DNA of 64,000 nucleotides from Lepas anatifera. Taxonomy: Eukaryota; Arthropoda; Thecostraca; Lepadidae. Each line of letters starts with the position of its first letter. Position 1 is the stretch's first letter. The notes under the pieces were generated by a model. The model was not told the DNA's origin. It did not search any database and saw only the letters and a program-made list of their open reading frames with translations. The stretch spans positions 469,001 to 533,000 of the forward strand of contig JAOTON010001067.1 of the NCBI GenBank assembly GCA_034440635.1. The letters are read 5' to 3'. This document shows, one piece after another, positions 1 to 9,400 of the stretch. Made by a program: the position numbers and the translations under genes.

Positions 1-290
1 CTTCATTGTCGCCGCGCTTAATACGCACACCCAGGCGTTGTCGGCGGGGGCGGCGGCGCTTCACCTTTGAATGGGTAGGGGCGAGGGCCAAAAGTAACCG
101 TGGCAGCGGCAATTGTTTACTTGTGTTTATTCTAATCGCTGAGTTTTTGTATGAATTTATCTACGAAATATGTTTGGAGAGGCGCTTGAATGTAGTTTCG
201 ACATTTCCGCCAATCCAATGTATGTTTTTTTATTAAATAGACCTCAATAAAAATCATTATTCTACTACTACTACTACTACTTTTATCAAT
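1..290. other. no gene assigned at left edge
   Basis: No BRAP coding sequence can be read on the minus strand here. The plus strand has a 76-codon arginine-rich open frame and an AATAAA at about 247, which could be the tail of an unseen gene, but nothing supports it beyond that. Confidence 0.3.
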
Positions 291-317
291 AGCCTACAGG
301 AGAGCGCGCCCGCCCAC

Positions 318-473
318 CTTGTCCTTCTGCTGGTTGGAGGCGGCCATCTTGGCCTCCAGCTGCTGCACGCGCTGCTGCCAGCAGGCCTGGTTCTCGCGCA
401 GCGACTTGTTCATCGCACGCTCCTCCTGCAGCTCCTTCAGACAGCGACTCATCCGCTGCGACAGCTGAGACAC
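318..473 (-). CDS. BRAP: BRAP exon: coiled coil, second part (last exon in window)
   Basis: Fifty-two codons in phase 0 between a CCGCCAG acceptor and an AAG|GTGGGC donor. It encodes [20 protein letters not shown] then [20 protein letters not shown], equivalent to the conserved ELKEEQEMNKxLRxNQ stretch late in the BRAP coiled coil. A normal family member needs one or more further exons ending in a basic tail; these are outside the window to the left. Confidence 0.92.
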
Positions 474-3400
474 CTGGCGGCGGCGACAGGTACTGATGCA
501 GGTCGGACACAGTCCTACGTCCCGCACAACTCAGGGGTGGGACAGAGGTGGGACATTCGTCTCTCACAGCCCCTTTGGGGGGTTTGGTTTGTTTTGATGT
601 GGGTATGTTTATGGTTGATTAATATTTGATGTATTGTTTTTTGTTAAGTCTAAACTTGTCATTTATATTTGGTGAGTATTGTTATTTGGAGGTGGGACAT
701 ATCAACACTGAGGTGGGACAGAACGCTTCTGATGTGGGACAGAGCGACGCTGAGATGGGACAGAACAACACTGAGGTGAGACACAGCAACACTGAGGTGG
801 GACAGAACGACACAGAGGTGAGACACAGCAACACTGAGGTGGGACAGAACGACACAGAGGTTGGACCAAGCGACACTGAGGTGGGACCAAGCGACACTGA
901 AGTGGGACCAAGCGACACTGAGGTGGGACATAGCGACACTGAGGTGGAATAGAACAACACTGAGGTGGAACATAGCGTCACTGAGATAGCAAAAATCGAC
1001 AATGATTTGGGACAGAGCGACACTGAAATAGTCGACTTTCTTGTGACGGCTGAGCTATACTGTCGTAAGTTATTCTGGGTCCACGCTGTAACGGTTGACA
1101 CTGTATAGGCATACAATAACTGCTGACGGATTGGGCTCGCATTTACCGCGCATTTATACATTCTGGATTGCTTGAACACATTTTCCGCACGAGGAGGATT
1201 CTCCCAAAAGGCATGCTCCAATGAACTATCAAAATCAGAGCGTGAGAAGCAACTGCTTACTGCTGTCCTTTAATTGAGTCACGTTCTCCACTGCAAAAAT
1301 CTAAAAATAATCGTGGCATCAAACCCAGACATCAAAATCTTTTTCAAGATTATTAAATGAACGAACAGTTTTTTTTAACCAACATTCAATAAACAATCAT
1401 CACCCAGGCCACTATTTTAACAGAAACGTCGACACAACGGCATTTACCAGCTGCCTGAGATCCCCTCAGCTACAGAGGCCGCCGGCACGCCCTCCCACCT
1501 TGTTCTCGCTGGACGTGCGACCGGCTGACACCTGCTGCAGCTTCTCCTTCAGGCTGACCGTCTGCTCCACCGCCGCGCGCGCCCTCTCCTTCAGGTCCTC
1601 GGCCTCCTGCTGCGCCTCCTTCTCTATGCGGGCGATGCACTCCTCATAGTACTGCCGCTGCGACTGCAGCTGCGAGGTGAGCAGGTAGGTGTACTCCAGC
1701 TGTATGCCCTCCAGCTTCTCCCCACAGTCGTCCTGCGCGCGGACAACGGGCGGGCGGTGAGGCCTGCTGAGTTGCACAGCAGACAGACACCGGCCGAGGA
1801 GGGTGTTCGCCAGAACTCTGGTGGACGGGTTCGTACGCCAGCTGCAGCGGTGCCACCACTGGCTTTAAAATCAGACACAAACAATGTTTTCTTTATATCT
1901 GACTATTCAATGGCTTTACAGGTCTTGGGTTAGAGCCAGCTCTTCAACCCGTAAACAACCAGTCCGCCCGATAACCTGTCGAGTCATTATGTACGTAAGT
2001 AGTCGAATTGGCCTTCTTCCTGTGTTTTTTCACTAGGCTTGAACTAGAGGTGAGCGGTTCGCCTGGGAGACCCACACCACACAATGCCGCCGGTGATAGC
2101 CTCCAGGGCTGGTGTAGCCGGTACATTTCTACATCACTCACACAGGCGGCGCAGTATCATCGGTGTCTGTAGGCAATCACCTGTTTGTGGTCGCGGTCGG
2201 CGCCAGGTCCTCCCCGGTCCACCTCCACCATCTTGCCGTCGTCGTTGTTCTGCACCAGCCTGTGCACGAAGTTGTCGCCCACGTAGTCCCAGACGCGCGT
2301 GCTGCCCACGCGCATGGTATACGTGTGACCCGTGTCCAGAAAGTGACTGTCGGGCCGATGGGGTTGGGTCAGAGCTCTGGGCCACGTGTCTAAGCGTGCC
2401 ACCCACGCGCATGGTGTGGGTGTGGCCCGTGTCCAGAAATTGACTGTCGGGCCGATGGAGTCAGGCCATGCACGCACCGTACACGAACAGAGCTCTTCCC
2501 TGTGCCTTACCCTGCGCCATCCTGCCCACCCACACGTCCCCGGTCAAAGCCTCCACCATCTTTTACTGAAGCTTGTTTTAGAAGAGCTCCGTTAACCCAT
2601 CTTAGTGATTGCCAGGCGTGCCCCAAAACGATCTCAACAGCACCCTTACGTTAACGCCAGCCATATGAAACATTGCAAGTCGAGGCACGTCCTGTTAGAA
2701 ATAGAGAAGAAACAAACAAATATGTCAATGGACTCATGACTAATATCAAAGCAATTGCACAGAGAAGACGTTTCCCAGTGAACCTCGAACGACCCTGTTG
2801 GTCGTTTGGCCAACAGTAACACCCCACCCTAATGAAGCTGAATACCAAAAGGGCGCGATTCCCACACTAACCTATAGGCGTGTCCGCCTACGTATCTTCC
2901 GCAGCCAACGTGACCGCAAATAAGGCAGATCCAGAGGCTTTCTCCAGCCTGGCACTCGAAGCAGAAGTTGTCTTCCACCAGTTCCGGAGTCTGCACGTAC
3001 CGGCAAACCGGACAGCTGAAGACGGGAGAGGGTCAGCGGCACACCGGACAGCTGTAGACGGGAGAAGGTCAGCGGCACACCGGGCAGCTGTAGACGGGAG
3101 AGGGTCAGCAGCACACCGGACAGCTGTAGACGGGAGAGGGTCAGCGGCACACCGGACAGCTGTAGACGGGAGAGTGTCAGCGGCACACCGGGCAGCTGTA
3201 GACGGGAGAGGGTCAGCGGCACACCAGACAGCTGTAGACGGGAGAGGGTCAGCGGCACATACCTTGGGAGGGGAAACGGTATGCAACACGGTCAGCGGTA
3301 CATACCGACGAACAGGATCGTGGGGTCTCACATGGTGGGGTCCACCGGAAGAGTGTGGTCTCACTTGGTGAGCCCAACAGCGAGCGCCGTCTGTCTGTCC

Positions 3401-6400
3401 CGGTCTGTTTGTCGCCCAGCTATCTGTTTGTCGCCCAGCTATCTGTTTGTCGCCCATCTGTATGTTTGTCCCAGTATGTTTGTCGCCCAGCTGTCTGTTT
3501 GTCGCCCAGCTGTCTGTTTGTTGCCCAGCTGTATGTTTTTCGTCCAGCTGTCTGTTTGCCCCGGTATGTTTGTCGCCCATCTGTATGTTTGTCCCGGTCT
3601 CTTTGTCGGCCAGCTGTCTGTTTGTCACCCAGCTGTCTGTTTGTCGCCCAGCTGTCTGTTTGTCGCCCAGCTGTATGTTTGTCGTCCAGCTGTCTGTTTG
3701 TCCCGGTCTGTTTATCGCCCATCTGTATGTTTGTCCCGGTCTGTTTGTCACCCAGCTGTCTGTCTGTTCCGGTCTGTTTGTCGCCCAGCTGTCTGTTTGT
3801 CGGCCAGCTGTATGTACGTCACCCAGCTGTCTGTTTGTCCCGGTCTGTTTGTCGCCCAGCTGTATGTCTGTCCCGGTCTGTTTGTCGCCCAGCTGTTGTT
3901 TGTCCAGCTTTTTTTCGTTTTTTTTTTTTTTTTTGTCTGTTTGTCGCCCAGCTGTCTGTCTGTCCCGGTCTGTTTGTCGCCCAGCTGTCTGTTTGATGCC
4001 CAGATGTCTGTTTGCTGCCCAGCTGTCTGTTTGTCGCCCAGCTGTCTGTTTGTCCCGGTCTGTTTGTCGCCCAGCTGTCTGTCTGTCCCGGTCTGTTTGT
4101 CGCCCAGCTTTTATGTTTGTCGCCCAGCTGTATGTTTGTCGCCCAGCTTATTTGTCGCCCAGCTGTATGTTTGTCGCCCAGCTGTCTGTCCCGGTCTGTT
4201 TGTCGCCCAGCTGTCTGTCTTTCCCAGTCTGTTTGTCGCCCAGCTGTCTGTCTTTCCCAGTCTGTTTGTCGCCCAGCTGTCTGTCTTTCCCAGTCTGTTT
4301 GTCGCCCAGCTCTCTGTCTGTCCCGATCTGTTTGTCGCCCAGCTGTCTGCTTGTCCCGGTCTGTTTGTCGCCCAGCTGTCTGTCTGTCCCGGTCTGTTTG
4401 TCGCCCAGCTGTCTGTTTGCTGCCCAGCTGTCTGTTTTCCACCCAGCTGTCTGTCTGTCGCGGTCTGTTTGTCGCCCAGCTGGGGAGTGAGATCTCACCT
4501 GGTGTCGCCCCACTGGCTGAGGCAGCTGCCGTGGAAGGAGTGGTTGCACAGCACTGTCAGCACCCCGTCCACCGACTCGTCCATCCTCTCCAGACACACC
4601 GGACACGTCGGCAACTCCGTGAACCCTGCAGGCGCGCACAGACACGTCATCTATTCTCTCCACACACGTCGGCAGTTCCGTGAACCCTGCAGGCGCGCAC
4701 AGACACGTCATCTATCCTCTCCACACACACGTCAGCAGTTCTGTGAACCCTGTAAGGGAGACGGCGCTTCACGTACCAGACATGGGAGGGAGGCGGTGCC
4801 TCACGTACCAGACATGGGAGGGGAGGCGGTGCCTCACGTACCAGACATGGGAGGGGAGGCGCGCCTCACGTACCAGACATGGGAGGGGAGGCGGTGCCTC
4901 ACATACCAGACATGGGAGGGGAGGCGCGCCTCACGTACCAGACATGGGAGGGGAGACGGTGCTTCACGTACCAGACATGGGAGGGGAGACGGTGCTTCAC
5001 GTACCAGACATGAGAAGGGAGGCGGCGCTTCACGTACCAGGTATGGGGAGTCGTGCCTCGTCCGACTCGTTGACCAAGTCGACGCGCGACACGTAGACGA
5101 GCCGACACGTCTCCGGCTCCAGACTGTTGTAGGCGACGCCGTTGAAGTTTCGGTAGAACTCGTCGGCCGCCGTCTGCGCACAGGACATGGCGAGGCACAA
5201 ACACGCTGGTGAGTGGCCAAACCCATAATTTTCTACACCCGTCACACACTGCAGAAGCTGCCGACATTTACGGCCACAGAAAACCCCCGCACGTGTTGTT
5301 GTAGCTTCGGCCAGCAGAATCGCAGCAGGTCCTGCAAAGTGTAAATAGGGCTTAACAGCTGAATAAAAGTTACAGACCTGCTTGGCTGAGGTTGTAGAGT
5401 TGCAATGCTACGCAAAACCTCATGAAATGGACCTATATTCCTTGACGACTGTTTGGCGGAGGTGGTAGGCACGTTGTTGGAATCGTTTTGTGTTCGGACA
5501 GGACGCCCGCCGAACGTGTACCGACTTCTCTTGGGTTTTCATCTGCTGCATCCCTGTTGCAAAACTTTCGGTAAAGAGACTGCGCGGATGTTTTCACATG
5601 TCCGATTATTCGTATAGGGGAGAAAAGGGATGAATAATCGTGAGAGCAAAAGCAAGCTGAGGACAACACAATCTGAAATAGCAGAGCAAAATGACGCTCC
5701 CAGCTGTGAAGGCTGTGACATCCAGACCTGTTGAGTCGCAACTCAGAGTCGGAGACGAATCTGAGTCAACTCAAGTTCTGTTCTAAACAGAGTTGAGTCT
5801 TCTCAATTCTAGATTCGGGTTGAGCCAGAGTTGACTCAATTACTTGACCAGCTAGGTCGACACAGAACAAGAGTCAGCCTCGAAGCCGTGAGCCAGAGTT
5901 GAGTAAATTCAACACTTAAATAATAAATCAATACATGCACAAATAAGTAGATGCATTGGAATTTGCATACCATTGAAGGAAATGTGCATCTAGTGTGCGC
6001 ATATTTTGTCGTCATTCTAAGCCGGAGCCGACTCTGACTCGATGCTTAATTGAGTCCGAGTTGAGTAAACACATTTCTGAATTTGGACCGAGTCAGAGTC
6101 AACAGTCCAACGTGGTGAGCTGAGTCAGAATCAGAGTCAGCAGCTAAACTGCGGGTCAGACTTCAGTGGACTAAACAAAATTGAGTCGTCAACAAGTCGG
6201 ACAACATCATCGAAACGTCACCTCGCGGAAGAGCAGCAAGAAAATATTATATTCCGCATCGTATCCTATCCGATGAGTATCAACTCCCAGCATGACTTTC
6301 TCGTCTCGTGTGTCAACATTGCTTTTACACTAGGGCGTGGAGGGGAGCATTCAGTCCACAGAGCGATGTAAGTAAGACATTCGGTTCCTACATTCGGTTT

Positions 6401-9400
6401 CGGTTTCGGACATTCGGTTCTTACGACACCACGGGAAGAAATGCTACGATTCCTTGCTTAATCTGTGATACATGGTTTTCTGCAAGACTTCAGAGGACAA
6501 CCATATTGGCTCCTAGAATATCTCTCCGGGCTTCTCCACTTCACTTGATATCGCTCATCATGTGCGGCTAGGGCCATTAAGAGGCAAACAGACAGAAAGC
6601 AAGACAATCCTCGGGAAAGGAAGTGAGTAGAATACTAAGCTAAAATCTGCACACCCTGAGTGAGACACTATACTGGGTGTGGGCCTCCCGCCACTTTGGG
6701 ACTGCGCCCGCCACCACCTGGCTCTCGGACCCACCTGGGTGCGGAACTTGAGCAGCACCATGTACTGGTTGGGCGTGTTGTCGCGAATGATTCGCATCCG
6801 CTCGATGTCCGGGTAGCAGGCGGCGGTGAACTGCAGCAGGTCGTGGATCACCATCTTGGCCGGCACCGACAGCATGCAGATCATCTCCGACCGCTCCACG
6901 CCGTCCTCCAGCGACGTCATAGCACTGCCGGACCGCTGATGTCACCACACGCAAGGACCGCTGACGTCCCCACACTGCCGGACCACTGACATGCTAAAAC
7001 ACTGCCGGACCACTGACGTCAAAACACTAGAGGACCGCTGACGTCACCACACTGCCGGACCACTGACGTCAAAACACTGCCGGACCACTCACATTAGAGC
7101 ACTGCCGGACCACTGAAATGTCACAACACTGCCGGACCACTGACGTCACCACACTTCAGGACCACTGAGGTCCGACCAATGACGTCACCACACTGCCGGA
7201 CCACTGACGTCAAAACACTAAAGGACCACGGGCAGAGGCGCAGGAACTAATTTTTTATTCGGAGGGAAAGGGAGGGGACAGGGGTTGTCGCTGGTGGCTG
7301 GCCAAGGGATAGGCAAAAATAAAAAAGGTTTTCGAGTGCATAGTTTTCTGCCAAAGATATTTAACCATACCAAAAATTACCGGCAGCCTCCTCCTCCTCT
7401 ACCTATCATTAACCCATGAGAGCGATCTTGGGGTGACGTTGACGGCGACGGCGAGCTTGGTGGAGCCGCTGGACTCGGACAAGCAAATGTCTACGGAATG
7501 CTGAAACTGATCTGCAGCAGAGTTCAAGTTGTCTTTAGAAAGTGATAGAAGTAGAATCGCCGTGCTTGTCCAGAACCATCCAAATAATGAACAATTATTC
7601 GGTACCCTAGGCCCTTTTCTTGACTATCCACCGCCTCTACAACAGAGGCCGCAAGCCTCCGTTCGACTGCTTGGTCGCATCTCCCCCTGTCGGCCGCAGG
7701 CCCCTGTTCGAATATTTTGCAGCCCCCCTCCCCTCCAACCCCCGAGCGCCTCTCAAAATCAAATCAAAATCCGGAATCTGTTACTTCTCATAGAAACCCA
7801 AAATGCTTGCTCTACCAGGATAAAGACCCAAAACCGGCGCACGATATGTGCCTCTTGAAATTCCTAAAAGATCCTCGAAGAACCCAGGTCAGAAACGTAG
7901 TCAGAGCTTCAGCATGAGGAGCGTAGGGTAGATGGTACCACTTCCAACGACCACTCTGTTTTAAAACAGGCACCTGGAAGTGACCAAGATACGCCCAACT
8001 GCAGCTAGCATCGATAATTTTTCTCAGCACTTCCGGTACCTATAAGGGGGTAGTTAGAATAAGTCAGTTCTTTGCTGGAGATCTAGCGCCCTAGCTAAGT
8101 TTCTCCAAAATTAAAGGGCACGCAATAAGCACTGGCACGCAATAATATGATGGAGACAACTGACCCATGGATACAATGAATTCATCCATAGCTGAATACC
8201 AGACAAATTAGCCGCCGGTAGCTCAGTTGGTAAAGCGTTGGGCTCCGGCCTGCTGCTCAGAAGCATGCAGTGGCAGTGCATGTCAGGCTTGGGATCGGCT
8301 CCCCTGAGACGCTCCGACGCTCAATAGTTTACCCGACGTACAAGTTGGCTGGCAACTGACTGGTGAGAGGGTGACCTGAGCGGCGCGGCCGTCCCTGTGC
8401 TTTGTGGGACGTTAAACTTTGGCTTCTAAATCAACCCTCCATTGTGGGAGTTGCTCGTTCGGGTGGTGGGGCCGGGGTTTCCATGAAAAGTCCCTCGATG
8501 ACTTTAGTGAGACTCCGACTCCAGTAGTCGAACTGAGAACAACTTGGACAAAATTTATCATAATAAAACAATTAGCGGGGCTTGGAGTGTTGTTTCCCCG
8601 CTTCGTGTGAGCAACGACATTGGTAATTGAGTCAAGTTTGCACGGGGGGATACGAATGGCATAGGCGAACACGATTGCCAGAGAGCGTACCCCTGCTGCC
8701 GATTACGAAAGTCCACTCCCTTCAAGAGTTCGACTGACAGCAAGGTTCTCCGGCTCGCTCTAGTACAGTGTTCCAAATCTCAGGGTGCTGGTGTTTTTGC
8801 GAGCCGTAAATATGACGGTGGTATTTACGCTGTACAGTATTTACGCTGTAAGTTTGCATGGAGTATTCCGTTGTTTTTGTGCAGCCTGAGAAAAGTTTTC
8901 TCCTGAATGGCGTTCTGTATCATACTTCAGTTGAGAAGGAGACTGTGAGAGCCATCAGAAGTGGCGCTGGCGTGCTTTGCAGTTCTAGCAGCTGTTTCAC
9001 CATGTGCTGCCAATCCGCATGCAGGCCGTAGGTAAGATAATGTCAGGCGCAGTGGTGCGTATGTGGGACGGTGCCTCTGTCTCCGCTGTGTGGTTCGTGT
9101 GCATCTCCCCATGGTCATCATTCTCGTGTGACCGCTGACCACTCCGAGCTGCGGTGTGGATGCAACATTTACGTTCATCGAATGAATACCTTGACTCGGA
9201 TGGTGGAGGAGGAAAGGGCAAAAAACTCTACTTAAATTTCAAGACTTTTGGTGGGGCTGGCCCAGCTTCAGACAAAATCGAAAAGTATGTCTACACGATT
9301 TCAAGTACTCACTTTTCCTTGTAGAGATGCAGCAGACCCTGCGTCACCTCTACGAAAGGGTTGCCCGAGATGAATGGCTTCTGCTGCAGCTGCGGCTGCT

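Noticed and set aside
3281..5212. A 643-codon open frame on the plus strand
   Set aside because: It runs through intron minisatellites and antisense to three BRAP exons; the long open frame is a by-product of repeat units lacking stops.
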